DNA of 64,000 bases from Thalassolituus oleivorans MIL-1 (GCF_000355675.1 NC_020888.1:2587501-2651500); one strand, 5' to 3'; positions 53,562-63,871 are shown, counted from the first letter of the stretch. Translations and numbers: made by a program. The notes: generated from the letters alone by a model not told the origin.

Positions 53562-54889
53562 CCGCGTTTATCCGGACTAGGGAACAATTCATTAAGCGCT
53601 GCCATGCTTTCTTTAATACTGGAGCCTTCTTTTAGACCCTGGCGCAACATAGCTTTAATACGCGGTAAACGTTCAATAGCTACATCGAGCACTTGATCAG
53701 AACCTGGCTGGTAAGCACCGACACTAATGAGGTCCTGATTTTGCCGATGATGTGACATTAATCGTTTACACAATTGCGCTTTCTGCAGCCAAGAATCATC
53801 CACGATTTGCGGCATAACTCGACTCACAGAAGCCTCAACATCAATTGCTGGATAATGTCCCTCTTCTGCTAAGCGACGCGACAAAACAATATGACCATCG
53901 AGAATCGCGCGGCTAGCATCAGCAATTGGATCCTGCATATCGTCGCCTTCACTTAACACGGTATAAAACGCCGTAATAGAACCACCACCTTCTTGGCCAT
54001 TGCCGGTTCGCTCTACCAATTTTGGCAATTTATTAAATACCGATGGTGGATAACCTTTCGTTGCAGGTGGTTCACCAACCGCTAAAGCAATTTCACGCTG
54101 TGCTTGGGCATAGCGCGTCAGAGAATCCATTAAAAGCAGGACGTTCTGTCCTTGGTCACGAAAAAACTCCGCGATAGAAGTGCAATAAGCCGCTGCACGT
54201 AAACGCATTAAAGGAGAATCATCTGCTGGGGAGGCAACAACAACGGCACGAGTAAGACCTTCAGGCCCGAGAATTTCATCAATAAACTCTTTTACTTCAC
54301 GCCCACGCTCCCCAATCAAACCGACGACAATCACATCGGCTGTAGTAAAGCGCGTCATCATGCCCAGCAGCACACTTTTACCCACACCACTACCGGCAAA
54401 TAAACCAATACGTTGCCCACGGCCAACGGTTAACAACGAATTAATTGCACGAATCCCTACATCAAGAGGCTCACGTATTGGAGCGCGATGCAGAGGATTA
54501 ATAGGACGCCCTTGCAAATGCCCATGTTCGATATCCACTAATGGGCCTTTGCTATCCAGTGGACGACCAGCCCCATCAAGAACCCGCCCTAACAAAGAAA
54601 AACCCACAGGCACGTCAGCAGCGCCGTTAAGTGGCCAAACTTTACTGCCTGGACGGAGCCCATCGACCTGCTCAATGGGCATTAGAAATACGCGCTGATC
54701 ATCAAAGCCAACAACCTCAGCTTCTATGTCACCGCCCTGTTGGCGCTCCACTCGACAACGGTCACCCACACGAACATCTAGGCCAACGGCTTCTAGGGTT
54801 AAACCCACCATGCGAATTAAGCGTCCGGCAGTGCGCGGATGATAAAGAGCTTCAGGACGAATATTGCGCCAGCGATCACTTAGGCTCAT
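53558..54889 (-). CDS. fliI: FliI, flagellar export ATPase
   Basis: A 443-residue F1-beta-like ATPase energising type III export. Walker A is [17 protein letters not shown] near residue 170, Walker B in [37 protein letters not shown], and the catalytic Glu in [12 protein letters not shown]. It overlaps fliH by 14 bases and fliJ by 4. Confidence 0.96.
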   Translation of the reverse strand: MSLSDRWRNIRPEALYHPRTAGRLIRMVGLTLEAVGLDVRVGDRCRVERQQGGDIEAEVVGFDDQRVFLMPIEQVDGLRPGSKVWPLNGAADVPVGFSLLGRVLDGAGRPLDSKGPLVDIEHGHLQGRPINPLHRAPIREPLDVGIRAINSLLTVGRGQRIGLFAGSGVGKSVLLGMMTRFTTADVIVVGLIGERGREVKEFIDEILGPEGLTRAVVVASPADDSPLMRLRAAAYCTSIAEFFRDQGQNVLLLMDSLTRYAQAQREIALAVGEPPATKGYPPSVFNKLPKLVERTGNGQEGGGSITAFYTVLSEGDDMQDPIADASRAILDGHIVLSRRLAEEGHYPAIDVEASVSRVMPQIVDDSWLQKAQLCKRLMSHHRQNQDLISVGAYQPGSDQVLDVAIERLPRIKAMLRQGLKEGSSIKESMAALNELFPSPDKRG

Positions 54890-55952
54890 CGTTAAATTCC
54901 GATGAGGGTGATAGCGGATTATGTGGTTCGAGTTCGTTCGAGGACGTGCCTTCTGTTTGGCTAGGATCTATTGCCGATAAATCCACATTTGCTGAATCGA
55001 CATTTGCTGAATCCACATTTGCTGAATCCACATCTGCTGAATGAATATCCTCTGAGATATCAGCAGCTAAGATGTCGTCATCAGGCTCCGTCACGAGTGA
55101 ATCGCTAGTTTCGTCATATGAAGGGAAGTCACTCGCATGCGTCAACATACGGGTAGTGATATCAATTAACTGCTGCTGCATGTGATCACTCACACTGTAT
55201 TCAATCAGTGAGTGCTCTGACTCCACACGACACTCACCCGCTGCCAAGCTAGAATCAACGTCAAATGCTAATGTGCGACCAATGTTATCCAGTGCGGTTT
55301 TTAACAAAGCAGCATCTTTAGTCGACACCACAACGCGGCCATTTTTTTCACCACTCGGTAAAGCCGCTAACGCCGTATTCACATAAGTAAGAATCGATTG
55401 AGCACCAAGACTTAATTCATGCTGCAACACATGCTGAGTCATCATAGCGATCAGCCCTGCCAGCACATCGGGTAATTCTCGATCGCGTAATGCTACCTCT
55501 GCCTGTAATGTCGCAACTAATTTAGCAACGCGCGCAGCTTCCGCTTCAACCGCAACTCGGCCTGCTTCACGACCGGCTTTTTCGCCCGCCAGCAAACCAT
55601 CTTTTTGACCTGTAACAAAACCCTCCGCATGGCCTTTTTCTAAGCCCTCGGCACGACCTTCTTCTAACCCTTGATTCACACCCTGCTGACGACCTTCAAC
55701 TAAGCCTTGTTCAAGACCTGCGTTATAGGCTTCACGGCGAATCAGTTCGACTTCTTCAGCCGTTGGATAATGATGACGTTCCCCCGCTTCAGCTTCGGCT
55801 TTAAGATTCTCTTCTGCTTCAGCTTCTGCCGCTTCGCTTTTTTCGCGCTCAACAACATAAGCTGGAGGTTCCGTCCAAAAAGGTAGGCGCCACGGCTTAG
55901 CATGATCTGCTTTATCAGCCGGAATCGGCGCATCGCGCTTAGTGTCGGTCAT
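54876..55952 (-). CDS. fliH: FliH, export ATPase regulator with long acidic C-terminal tail
   Basis: A 358-residue protein, longer than usual FliH (about 230-260). The N-terminal half carries the GxxxG-type helix repeats typical of FliH ([29 protein letters not shown], residues about 80-130), then the vacuolar-ATPase-E-like domain (to about 270). About 90 extra acidic residues follow, including a DSANV pentapeptide array encoded by a 15-bp tandem repeat at 54982-55041. It controls FliI and docks it to the C-ring. Confidence 0.9.
   Translation of the reverse strand: MTDTKRDAPIPADKADHAKPWRLPFWTEPPAYVVEREKSEAAEAEAEENLKAEAEAGERHHYPTAEEVELIRREAYNAGLEQGLVEGRQQGVNQGLEEGRAEGLEKGHAEGFVTGQKDGLLAGEKAGREAGRVAVEAEAARVAKLVATLQAEVALRDRELPDVLAGLIAMMTQHVLQHELSLGAQSILTYVNTALAALPSGEKNGRVVVSTKDAALLKTALDNIGRTLAFDVDSSLAAGECRVESEHSLIEYSVSDHMQQQLIDITTRMLTHASDFPSYDETSDSLVTEPDDDILAADISEDIHSADVDSANVDSANVDSANVDLSAIDPSQTEGTSSNELEPHNPLSPSSEFNDEPK
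54982..55041. repeat. 15-bp tandem repeat (four units) inside fliH
   Basis: Four consecutive 15-base units (TCCACATTTGCTGAA with two single-base variants) encode the pentapeptide DSANV and close variants on the minus strand. Because the unit is a multiple of three, copy-number change would keep the frame. Confidence 0.9.
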
Positions 55953-55953
55953 A

Positions 55954-56979
55954 TTACATCATGGCCTCGCCACCGCCGCCCAAGACAATCTCACCTGCGT
56001 CTGCCAAGCGGCGAGCAATAGTAAGAATTTCTTTCTGCGACGCTTCAACTTCACTCACTTTAACTGGGCCTTTCGCTTCCAAATCATCACGCAGCAATTC
56101 GGCAGCGCGCTTCGACATATTCTTGAAGATTTTTTCTTGCACCAGAGGATCGGCACCTTTCAACGCCACAACCAAAAGATCGGTCGAGACTTCGCGCATC
56201 AAGGTCTGAATACCGCGGTCGTCGACATCCACCAAGTTGTCGAATACGAACATAAGATCTTGAATTTGTGTTCCCAGGTCTTCGTCCACCTCTTTGATTT
56301 GTTCGAGCAATTCCGCAGCAATGGTACTGTCCACAAAGTTGACGATACTTGCTGCCACTTTGACCCCACCCATGCTTGTGGTTTGCGCACCTGCTTTGCC
56401 CGAAAACTGGCGTTCTAGAATATCGTTTAATTCTTGCAAAGCCGCAGGCTGTACTGCTTCTAATGCCGCTACCCGCATAATGATATCGAGGCACACTTTT
56501 TCATCAAAATTCGATAAAATTTCAGCCGATTGATCCGCATCTAAATACGACACAACAATGGCTTGAATTTGCGGATGTTCATGACGAATTAAATCAGCTA
56601 CCTGACGCGGCTCCATCCATTTTAATGAATCAAGTCCGGTGGTATTACCACCGAGTAGAATACGATCAATTAATGCACCGGCCTTATCGTTACCAAGAGC
56701 CTGTGTCAGCATATTTCGAATATAGTCGTCTGAGCCCAACCCCATGCCCGTTTGGCCGCTCACCGCATCTAAAAATTCAGAGACCACACCTTCGACTTGG
56801 CCTTGATTAATATTTTTCAACGTCGCCATCGCCGTACCCACACGTTGCACCTCTTTCGGCCCCATGTGTTTTAAAATTTCAGCAGCGTCTTTCTCGCCCA
56901 ATGTCATGAGCAAAATAGCGGCACGCTCAACACGGCTTAAATTCGCTAGTGCATTTTCGGGCATCGTATTCTCAGCCAT
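55954..56979 (-). CDS. fliG: FliG, flagellar C-ring motor protein
   Basis: A 341-residue switch protein. The N-terminal FliF-binding region (LSRVERAAILLMTLGEKDAAEILKHMGPKEVQRVG), the EHPQ armadillo motif (HEHPQIQAIVVSYLD) and the C-terminal torque helix with alternating charges (MSKRAAELLRDDLEAKGPVKVSEVEASQKEIL) are all complete. It overlaps fliF by 8 bases. Confidence 0.96.
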   Translation of the reverse strand: MAENTMPENALANLSRVERAAILLMTLGEKDAAEILKHMGPKEVQRVGTAMATLKNINQGQVEGVVSEFLDAVSGQTGMGLGSDDYIRNMLTQALGNDKAGALIDRILLGGNTTGLDSLKWMEPRQVADLIRHEHPQIQAIVVSYLDADQSAEILSNFDEKVCLDIIMRVAALEAVQPAALQELNDILERQFSGKAGAQTTSMGGVKVAASIVNFVDSTIAAELLEQIKEVDEDLGTQIQDLMFVFDNLVDVDDRGIQTLMREVSTDLLVVALKGADPLVQEKIFKNMSKRAAELLRDDLEAKGPVKVSEVEASQKEILTIARRLADAGEIVLGGGGEAMM

Positions 56980-58684
56980 TGTTTTCGTTCACCCATCCAA
57001 TAACCACTTGAGCAACACGCGCAGGATCTTCGGCAATTAGACCTTTAAGTGCATCTAACTGACGCTCATAGCTTTCTGATGCGCCTGGTAATAAATATTC
57101 GTCCATACCTGCCAGTGTTACGCGATCATCATCTAATCCGGCTTCGGCATCTTCCAATTCATCCAGTAAACTCGATTCATCATCACGACCTCTGCTGGCA
57201 ATACTTTTAATCGTTGGGCGAATCACACCGAAAATTAATACCAGTATGAAAAGACCCGCTAATACTTGCTTCATGATTTCCCAGAACCAAGGCTGTGTCC
57301 AAAAATCTGGATCACCCAGCAATGTTTCACCTTTGCCCATAAAGGGCGAATTGATCACGTTAACGCTATCGCCACGCGCAGCATTAAAACCAACCGTATC
57401 TTTGACCAATACTTCTAAACGCTGCAGATCAGCATCTGTCCATGGCTGCAGTACCATGTCGCCATCCGCATTCATTATTTCTCGATCATTCACTACAACC
57501 GCAACGGTTAAACGTTGAATACGCCCGACCTGACTTTGTTTGTAGCTCAACGTCCTATCGACTTCATAATTGCGTGTAGCCTCAGAGCGACGTTTACCTG
57601 CGGCGCCTGCACCACCAGCACCTGTGCCTATCGCTTGCTCTGGCGCCGTGGCTGCAGCAGGAGGTTGATTCGATAAAGCCCCAGGAATACCACCAGCGTC
57701 CTTTCCACCATTTGATTCATCAACCAATTGTTCACTACGCAAAGCAATTAAATCAGGATTAAATAACTCTTCGCTTTGTTCCTGAATAGTAAAATCAATA
57801 TCGGCAGATACTTCTGCTTTATAATTAGCCTCACCTAACACAGGCTTAAGAATATTATTAACCGCCTGAGTAAGGGTTTCTTCAACCTTCTCTGAATATT
57901 CAAGCTGTCGGGTTGCCATCATTTCGCCAGTATCTTCTGGCGCAACTTTGGATAGCAAATTACCCTTTTGATCAACAATAGAGACATCAGCGCGATCCAT
58001 TTCGCTTACCGACGACGCCACCAAATTCATAATGGCTTCAACCTGATCGCGCGATAAATCACTACCCGGATATAGCTCTAAAAACACCGATGCTCTCGGT
58101 TTACGTTGATCGCGCACGAAAACAGATTGTTTTGGCAGTGCTAAATGCACACGAGCATTACGAACACTTTTGACACTGGCAATTGTACGCGCCAACTCAC
58201 CCTCAAGACCGCGACGATAACGCGCATTTTCAATAAACTGACTCGTACCTAACGTACTATCTTTTTCTAATACTTCTAGTCCAACTGTTTTGTCATCAAT
58301 TAAGCTCGCTGCCGCCAGCTTCATACGCGCTTCATGCAGATCACTGGCTTGCACCATTAATATCTGCGTTACTGGATCAATTTGAAAAGGAATATCTTCG
58401 CGCTGCAATACCTCGACAATGTCTTGAGCATTGTGATCTTGCATACGGTGAATAAGCGGTTTGTAAGTGGGTTCGCGTGACCAGATAAAAATAGCAACCA
58501 CCAATGCAATTACCAATGCAATACCGCCGATAACGGCGGCTTGGCGCACTATATTTAATTTGCCGAAACCTGCCATAAGCGGATGGGAATCAGTGCGAGT
58601 GTCAGTCGATGCTGGTGTCATCGCCGCTTCAGTGCCGCTACCACTATCGGCACCTGCCATCGCTTGTGCTGGTACATTATCCAT
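56972..58684 (-). CDS. fliF: FliF, flagellar MS-ring protein
   Basis: A 570-residue MS-ring subunit with two membrane helices (about 48-68, QAAVIGGIALVIALVVAIFIWS, and about 460-480, GLFILVLIFGVI). Ring-building motifs lie between them, including EGELARTIASVKSVRNARVHLALPKQSVF. The acidic cytoplasmic C-terminus (LDELEDAEAGLDDD...) binds FliG. A Gly/Ala-rich insert is present near 320-345. It follows fliE by 11 bases. Confidence 0.96.
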   Translation of the reverse strand: MDNVPAQAMAGADSGSGTEAAMTPASTDTRTDSHPLMAGFGKLNIVRQAAVIGGIALVIALVVAIFIWSREPTYKPLIHRMQDHNAQDIVEVLQREDIPFQIDPVTQILMVQASDLHEARMKLAAASLIDDKTVGLEVLEKDSTLGTSQFIENARYRRGLEGELARTIASVKSVRNARVHLALPKQSVFVRDQRKPRASVFLELYPGSDLSRDQVEAIMNLVASSVSEMDRADVSIVDQKGNLLSKVAPEDTGEMMATRQLEYSEKVEETLTQAVNNILKPVLGEANYKAEVSADIDFTIQEQSEELFNPDLIALRSEQLVDESNGGKDAGGIPGALSNQPPAAATAPEQAIGTGAGGAGAAGKRRSEATRNYEVDRTLSYKQSQVGRIQRLTVAVVVNDREIMNADGDMVLQPWTDADLQRLEVLVKDTVGFNAARGDSVNVINSPFMGKGETLLGDPDFWTQPWFWEIMKQVLAGLFILVLIFGVIRPTIKSIASRGRDDESSLLDELEDAEAGLDDDRVTLAGMDEYLLPGASESYERQLDALKGLIAEDPARVAQVVIGWVNENNG

Positions 58685-58695
58685 ACATCAACCCA

Positions 58696-59133
58696 TTAAA
58701 CCGGCATGTTCATGATGTCTTTATAAGCTTCGACCAGTTTATTACGAACCTGGGTCATTGCTTGAAAAGACACGCTGGATTTTTGTAATGCAATCATAAC
58801 TTCTGGTAAGTCAATGGATGCATCCCCCTGCTCAAAACGGGTAGCCAAATTCCCAGCAACTTTTTGATTTTCGTTGACGTTATCAATCGCAGTTTTAAAC
58901 ATAGTCTGAAAATCAGGAACCGTATTGTCACCACTGACTTTCATACTATCGCCATTAACGCGATTCACATCACCGATGCTTTGTGGACGAGCCACCGAGT
59001 CGGAACGCATCATGCCTTCAACACCACGACTGGCGGGTGCTGAATTAATGGACTGTTCGTGCTGCGTGCGCAGCTGATCTTTTACCTGACGCATCTGCAT
59101 TAAAACGGAACTGACATCGACACGATCAATCAT
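58696..59133 (-). CDS. fliE: FliE, flagellar hook-basal body protein
   Basis: A 145-residue protein joining MS-ring and rod. The family core is C-terminal ([31 protein letters not shown], then [39 protein letters not shown]). About 40 extra N-terminal or linker residues make it longer than the usual 105-110. It heads the fliEFGHIJ operon behind a strong sigma-54 promoter. Confidence 0.94.
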   Translation of the reverse strand: MIDRVDVSSVLMQMRQVKDQLRTQHEQSINSAPASRGVEGMMRSDSVARPQSIGDVNRVNGDSMKVSGDNTVPDFQTMFKTAIDNVNENQKVAGNLATRFEQGDASIDLPEVMIALQKSSVSFQAMTQVRNKLVEAYKDIMNMPV

Positions 59134-59233
59134 ACTGCTACCCTCGTTGCCACCCTGACTGCTGTGAGTTCATGATGGCGTATCATTATTTTTTGACACT
59201 TTTCGGCAGTTTTCATGCCCTTTATTCTGACGT

Positions 59234-59249
59234 TGCAACTTGCTTGCCA
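59234..59249 (-). promoter_or_regulatory. Sigma-54 promoter of fliEFGHIJ
   Basis: The minus strand reads TGGCAAGCAAGTTGCA, matching 11 of 12 consensus positions with exact GG-N10-GC spacing. It lies about 100 bases before the fliE start. Confidence 0.82.
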
Positions 59250-59283
59250 GAATTAAGGGCAAAGGGAGGGAAAGGAGGAAAGT

Positions 59284-60642
59284 TTAAAAAGAAGACACCA
59301 TAGATTCGACATCAACACCTTCATCGCGCAAGCGCGCAACCTTGTAACGCAAGGTTCTTGGGCTAATACCCAAACGATCAGCAGCTTCCTTGCGACTAGG
59401 CTCTTCTTTTAGTGCCTTGACGATCAGTTCTACTTCTCGAGTACGTAAATCGCTACCCAACTCGCCCTCCTCCGCCGGTAAAACGACGCTAGCAGGCATC
59501 TCATGCTGACGGTTTTTCGGCACAGGAGTCAGAATCAAATCGTTCGGGTGTAGTTGCGGCCCCGTTTGCATAATCAATGCACGCTGAATGGTATTGTCTA
59601 GCTCACGAACATTACCCGGCCAGCTATGGGCAAGCATTTTTTGCTCAGTTTCAGGTAACATTTTCGGCACTGGACGCTTCATTTTACCGGCATGGTGAGT
59701 CAGCAAGCGCTTAGCTAAAGGAATGATATCTTCACGACGCTCACGCAGCGGCAACCAATTCAATGGGAATACGCTAAGACGATAATATAAATCTTCACGG
59801 AAATTGCCTTCCGCCACGTAATCCGCTAAATCTCGGTTCGTCGTCGCTAAAATACGCACGTCCAAATCCAACGTTTTCTTACCACCTAAACGTTCGACCT
59901 GTCGCTCTTGAATAACGCGTAACAACTTTGCTTGCAGGCTCAAATCCATTTCGGTGATTTCATCTAGCAATAAGGTGCCACCTTCAGCCTGTTCAAATTT
60001 ACCCGGCATAGCATTGTACGCTCCAGTAAATGCACCTTTTTCATATCCAAACAGCATAGCTTCCAACATATTCTCTGGAATAGCTGCACAGTTAATGGCA
60101 ATAAAAGGCTGATGCTTACGGCTTGATTGCTGATGAATATAACGAGCAAGCACTTCTTTACCTGTGCCGCTCTCACCACTGATTAATACTGTCGAATCAG
60201 TTTGCGCCACACGCTGAGCCATCTGAAACAATTGCTGCGAGGACGCTGCTTCACATACGGGTTCAGACTCATCAACGTCTACCGACACATCTTGCGTAAA
60301 GGGCTTCAACAAGGCGTCCAATTCACGTAATTCAAACGGCTTCATCAGATAGTCGTTAGCGCCGCGTTGCATTGCCTTAACGGCCTGACCAACATCGCCA
60401 TAAGCCGTCATCAATAATACCGGCAACCAAGGATGCTGAGCCTTTATCTGATCCAGCAACTCTAAGCCATCCATCCCTGGCATATTGATATCCGACAGCA
60501 CCAAATCCAATGTATGGCTGCGTAAAATTGCCATTGCCTCAATGCCATTCGGAGCTTCAAAAACTTCGTAACCCTTTAACATTAAGGTATCGACAATCGC
60601 TTCGCGCAAGCGCGGATCATCTTCTACAACCAGTAAACGCAT
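59284..60642 (-). CDS. fleR: FleR, sigma-54-dependent flagellar response regulator
   Basis: About 452 residues in an NtrC-type activator for class III flagellar genes. The receiver has phospho-acceptor Asp in LVLSDINMPGMDG. The AAA+ domain has [11 protein letters not shown] and the sigma-54-contacting GAFTGA ([14 protein letters not shown]). The Fis-type helix-turn-helix is SRKEAADRLGISPRTLRYKVARLR. GGAGG is correctly spaced for the ATG at 60642 and too close for the ATG two codons earlier. It follows fleS. Confidence 0.94.
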   Translation of the reverse strand: MRLLVVEDDPRLREAIVDTLMLKGYEVFEAPNGIEAMAILRSHTLDLVLSDINMPGMDGLELLDQIKAQHPWLPVLLMTAYGDVGQAVKAMQRGANDYLMKPFELRELDALLKPFTQDVSVDVDESEPVCEAASSQQLFQMAQRVAQTDSTVLISGESGTGKEVLARYIHQQSSRKHQPFIAINCAAIPENMLEAMLFGYEKGAFTGAYNAMPGKFEQAEGGTLLLDEITEMDLSLQAKLLRVIQERQVERLGGKKTLDLDVRILATTNRDLADYVAEGNFREDLYYRLSVFPLNWLPLRERREDIIPLAKRLLTHHAGKMKRPVPKMLPETEQKMLAHSWPGNVRELDNTIQRALIMQTGPQLHPNDLILTPVPKNRQHEMPASVVLPAEEGELGSDLRTREVELIVKALKEEPSRKEAADRLGISPRTLRYKVARLRDEGVDVESMVSSF

Positions 60643-60673
60643 GATCATTTCCTCCAGTAAAATCGACCGCTAA

Positions 60674-61885
60674 TTAGTTACCCATTAGCGGTAAAAATAG
60701 TTCAGCTGAAACGCCGCCCATCGGGCTATCCGCCAACAAAAATTCGCCGTGATGCGCACGCACTACCGCTTGAACAACCGCCAAACCCAACCCCGTACCA
60801 TTACTCTTTGTGGTGAAAAATGGTTCCATCATGCGGGCTTTTTGCTGCGGTTCTAAGCCGGGGCCGTTATCCATAATTTGAATATGAGCGCGTCCATCTT
60901 GAGTTTCTGTTAATACAATTCGGATGCGAATCGGGTGTTCACAAGATTCCAGCGCATTATTAATTAAATTCATCATGCTGCTGATTAAGGCATCGCGGTT
61001 ACAGATAAGAGATGTGCCTTCAATGCGGTTATCGACAATACATTCTGCGCGATATTGGCTAAGAGGAACTTCCATCGCCGCAGTAACCCCCGCCATTAAT
61101 TCGGCAAACGTCACTTCATCATTCAATGGCGCTTCACCCCGAGCAAAAATCAACATATCGCGTACTTGGCTTTCGAGATGATGCAAACGCTCTTGCAACT
61201 TGCCTGCGAACTTTAAGCGATGGGGAGCGGGTAAATCGTTGGAGGCTAGATGCCCTGCATACAAGGTCGCAGCGGCGAGCGGCGTACGAATTTGATGAGC
61301 CAGTGAAGCAACCATTTTGCCCATGGCCGATAAACGCTCATGCTGACTTAACTGGGCTTGTAGGGCACGGGTTTCCGTCATATCGGTTAATAAAATTAAC
61401 TGACCACGTTCGTTCAGCATCGCCGTTGTACGCAAACTAACGCGGCGACCGTCTACCAATGAAATTTCGTGGCCATCATCGCGGCGCGGTTTAAAACAGC
61501 GTTGAATAATCACGCGCCAGCGCTGCCCAACCAAGGTCTCAGCGCCAGAAGCCGCGAGTAGTAATTCATTTGCACCCGCATTACTCTGCACGACAAAGCC
61601 ATTTTCATCGAGCAACAAAACACCCGCCGGCAACATCTGTAATAAGCTTTCAAGGCGATCCGCTAAACGTTCTTTTTCCGCTAATTCCTGCATCCGCTGA
61701 GCTGAGACCGTGGCAAGCTCACCACTGAGTTGCTCAACCTTACTTTCTAGAAATGCATAGGAATTCGTCAGCTGCTGCGACATCTCATTAAACATATGAA
61801 ATGCGCGCTTTAGCTCAGCCGGATCCATTTGTGGAGCGACAGGGACGACATTCATCTCCTGATGACTCAATGCTGCATTTGCCAT
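60674..61885 (-). CDS. fleS: FleS, flagellar sensor histidine kinase
   Basis: A 403-residue cytoplasmic kinase partner of FleR. It has an N-terminal coiled coil (AELKRAFHMFNEMSQQLTNSYAFLESKVEQLSGEL), a PAS domain (about 85-195; GVLLLDENGFVVQSNAGANELL), the H-box VASLAHQIRTPLAAATLYA, N-box MMNLINNALES, and G-boxes DNGPGL and GTGLGLAVVQAVV. No membrane helix is present. It lies behind its own sigma-54 promoter and is followed by fleR after about 31 bases. Confidence 0.93.
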   Translation of the reverse strand: MANAALSHQEMNVVPVAPQMDPAELKRAFHMFNEMSQQLTNSYAFLESKVEQLSGELATVSAQRMQELAEKERLADRLESLLQMLPAGVLLLDENGFVVQSNAGANELLLAASGAETLVGQRWRVIIQRCFKPRRDDGHEISLVDGRRVSLRTTAMLNERGQLILLTDMTETRALQAQLSQHERLSAMGKMVASLAHQIRTPLAAATLYAGHLASNDLPAPHRLKFAGKLQERLHHLESQVRDMLIFARGEAPLNDEVTFAELMAGVTAAMEVPLSQYRAECIVDNRIEGTSLICNRDALISSMMNLINNALESCEHPIRIRIVLTETQDGRAHIQIMDNGPGLEPQQKARMMEPFFTTKSNGTGLGLAVVQAVVRAHHGEFLLADSPMGGVSAELFLPLMGN

Positions 61886-61940
61886 AACACCCTCAAGAGC
61901 GCCGGTAATCCGACGTCAAAAACACACTTTATAGGGTTAG

Positions 61941-61956
61941 AGCAATTAGCGTGCCC
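61941..61956 (-). promoter_or_regulatory. Sigma-54 promoter of fleSR
   Basis: The minus strand reads GGGCACGCTAATTGCT, matching every consensus position of TGGCACG-N4-TTGC(A/T) except the first. It lies about 56 bases before the fleS start. FleQ/RpoN control of fleSR is established in P. aeruginosa. Confidence 0.85.
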
Positions 61957-62050
61957 GCATGACAGTTAATTGGCTTTTTTATTTAAAAATGAAGACGGAA
62001 AGCAGGCGGAATGGCGTTATTTCTGCAATAACAGTAGCCCGATGGCCACT

Positions 62051-62139
62051 TGTAGGAGCGAAACTTTTTCGCGAAGGCGTGGCAAACGGAATAAGCATAT
62101 CGTTCATAGACGTTTTCGCGGATAAGATCCGCTCTTACG
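62051..62139. repeat. REP doublet (BIME-like)
   Basis: Two REP-type units face each other. The first, at 62051-62075, has head TGTAGGAGCG and stem GCGAAA/TTTCGC. The second is inverted at 62115-62139, with head GTAAGAGCG and stem GCGGAT/ATCCGC (62118-62132). The stems differ in sequence but both pair perfectly. The pattern matches Pseudomonas REPs of the GTAGGAGCGAGC type. A REP-associated tyrosine transposase would be expected elsewhere in the genome. Confidence 0.8.
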
Positions 62140-62155
62140 ATCTCAATATTTCGCC

Positions 62156-62241
62156 TGTAGGAGGTACTCAGGGAGCGAAGCGAGCAGTGCCGATACCCTT
62201 CGCGACTACGAACAAAAAGCGTTCGTTGAATCGCTCCTACA
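62156..62241. repeat. Dispersed inverted-repeat element, copy 2
   Basis: An 86-bp relative of 34831-34930. The ends are TGTAGGAG and CTCCTACA, with the same 22-base left part apart from small changes and the same ACGAAC-A5-GCGTTCGT inner hairpin. The outer stem is GCGA/TCGC where copy 1 has GGGA/TCCC, a compensatory G-C to C-G swap. It is non-coding. Confidence 0.75.
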
Positions 62242-62276
62242 TGAGCAACAAGCAGCTCCGATGATTTAAAACAAAA

Positions 62277-62303
62277 ACGGGGCCGAAGCCCCGTTTGTTT
62301 TTG
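62277..62303 (-). terminator. Terminator of fleQ
   Basis: Seven-bp arms ACGGGGC (62277-62283) and GCCCCGT (62288-62294) enclose a loop that reads TTCG on the minus strand, followed by TTTTTGTTTT. It lies about 43 bases after the fleQ stop. It also has a T-rich tail on the plus strand, but no plus-strand gene precedes it. Confidence 0.88.
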
Positions 62304-62336
62304 CAGTATCTATTTATTAAAGCGCTACCTAGCGTC

Positions 62337-63791
62337 TTACGCTGTATCTTTTTCTTTACGCTGCAAATCGTATTTACGCATTTTCTCGACCAAGGTCGTG
62401 CGGCGAATATTCAATTTCTCGGCAGCTCGGGCAACAACGCCATTGGAGTCGTCTAAAGCCTGTTGAATTAACGAACACTCAAGATCTTGCAGATATTCAC
62501 GTAAATCTAAGCCATTCACTGGCAGTAATGCAGGGCTATCAACGCCTGCTAAGCCTTCGTTTTGAGTGACATCGGCGACTACTGGCAATGCAAGACTTTC
62601 ATCACCATCATCAACATGGCGGAATTTCTTCGGCAATTCATTCACGCCGACAACGCCATACGGGTGCAGAATAGCCAAGCGCTCAACCAAGTTTGCAAGC
62701 TCACGTACGTTGCCATGCCAATCGTGTCGGCATAGCGACATAATCGCGGCAGAGTTGAATCGAATTGAGCCGCGCTTTTCATTTTCAAGGCGAGAGATCA
62801 ATTCATTCAGCAGCAGTGGTAAATCTTCAACGCGCTCGCGTAATGACGGCATGTCGATGGGAAATACATTTAGGCGATAATACAAATCTTCGCGAAAGCT
62901 ACCGTCCTCGATCATGGTTTCGAGGTTCTTGTGCGTTGCGGCAATGATACGTACGTTGGCATTAATGGTTTTATTACTACCTACGCGCTCAAACGTATGC
63001 TCTTGCAGAACTCGCAGTATCTTCACCTGCATATTCAGCGGCATATCGCCGATCTCGTCTAAGAAAAGTGTTCCACCTTCTGCCATTTCAAAACGGCCCG
63101 GACGACTGTTAATCGCACCGGTAAAAGCGCCTTTCTCATGACCGAACAGTTCACTCTCTAATAACTCAGCAGGAATAGCACCGCAATTTACAGGTACAAA
63201 CGGCTTGTTGCGGCGATGGGAATGGTAATGAAGATTACGTGCAACCACTTCTTTACCTGTGCCCGATTCACCTTGAATCATCACACTAACGTCTTTATCC
63301 GCTACCTGCATAATGAGCTCGCGCACATGCTGAACCTGACGGCTAGTACCAACCAAGCTGCGGAACAACTGAACCTCGCGGCGTTCGCCACGACTGCGAT
63401 TGTGGGTGTATTGCTCGCGGTAGACCTGACAACGGTGCAGACTATCAAGTAGCTTGTTATAGCTCGGCGGCATTTCGATGGCCGCTAACAAAGCACGACG
63501 CAAATTTTCAGGCATAGACTCAGGTGAATCTGACCCCATAAACAGGATCGGCATACCTTTATCCCAAGATAGAATCGCTTCTACCACATCAGCCATAGGG
63601 GTTGTGGCACTGTCGCCTAAAATAACGGCGCTGATATCGGTGCTATCTTCGACATGACCTTCAACCTCACGGCGCCAGTCATTCGTTTGCGCGACAATAG
63701 CTTCTTCACCGAGAAAATCTAAGATTACTTTTAGATCATGGCGACGTTGCGCATTATCATCTATCAACAGTACTTTTATTTCTCTCCACAT
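62337..63791 (-). CDS. fleQ: FleQ, master flagellar activator and c-di-GMP sensor
   Basis: A 484-residue sigma-54 enhancer-binding protein at the top of the flagellar cascade. The degenerate receiver (1-115) lacks a clear phospho-acceptor ([10 protein letters not shown]). The LFRS c-di-GMP-binding motif is at 142-145 ([11 protein letters not shown]). The AAA+ domain has GESGTGKE at 174-181 and GAFTGA at 221-226. The Fis-type helix-turn-helix is [23 protein letters not shown]. Monocistronic, with its own sigma-70-like promoter and a strong terminator. Confidence 0.95.
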   Translation of the reverse strand: MWREIKVLLIDDNAQRRHDLKVILDFLGEEAIVAQTNDWRREVEGHVEDSTDISAVILGDSATTPMADVVEAILSWDKGMPILFMGSDSPESMPENLRRALLAAIEMPPSYNKLLDSLHRCQVYREQYTHNRSRGERREVQLFRSLVGTSRQVQHVRELIMQVADKDVSVMIQGESGTGKEVVARNLHYHSHRRNKPFVPVNCGAIPAELLESELFGHEKGAFTGAINSRPGRFEMAEGGTLFLDEIGDMPLNMQVKILRVLQEHTFERVGSNKTINANVRIIAATHKNLETMIEDGSFREDLYYRLNVFPIDMPSLRERVEDLPLLLNELISRLENEKRGSIRFNSAAIMSLCRHDWHGNVRELANLVERLAILHPYGVVGVNELPKKFRHVDDGDESLALPVVADVTQNEGLAGVDSPALLPVNGLDLREYLQDLECSLIQQALDDSNGVVARAAEKLNIRRTTLVEKMRKYDLQRKEKDTA

Positions 63792-63871
63792 GGCGCTCAG
63801 CCTTTCCTTCCTATGATGACAGGTATGGATTTCATACTCTGAAACGTCATTTGATTGACTTAGTGTTCTTC

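Larger units (their letters stand above)
61957..62270. other. Gene-free region with REP doublet and dispersed repeat
   Basis: Between the fleS promoter and the fleQ terminator there is no credible gene. The space holds a REP doublet (62051-62139) and copy 2 of the dispersed inverted-repeat element (62156-62241). Nothing else is recognised. Open frames here simply read through the repeats. Confidence 0.7.

Noticed and set aside
54982-55041. Tandem repeats considered as a CRISPR array
   Set aside because: Units are 15 bp, directly adjacent with no spacers, in frame inside fliH, and no cas genes are present.
61959-62264. Plus-strand open frame (101 codons) in the fleS-fleQ gap
   Set aside because: It is read entirely through REP and dispersed-repeat sequence and has no family resemblance.
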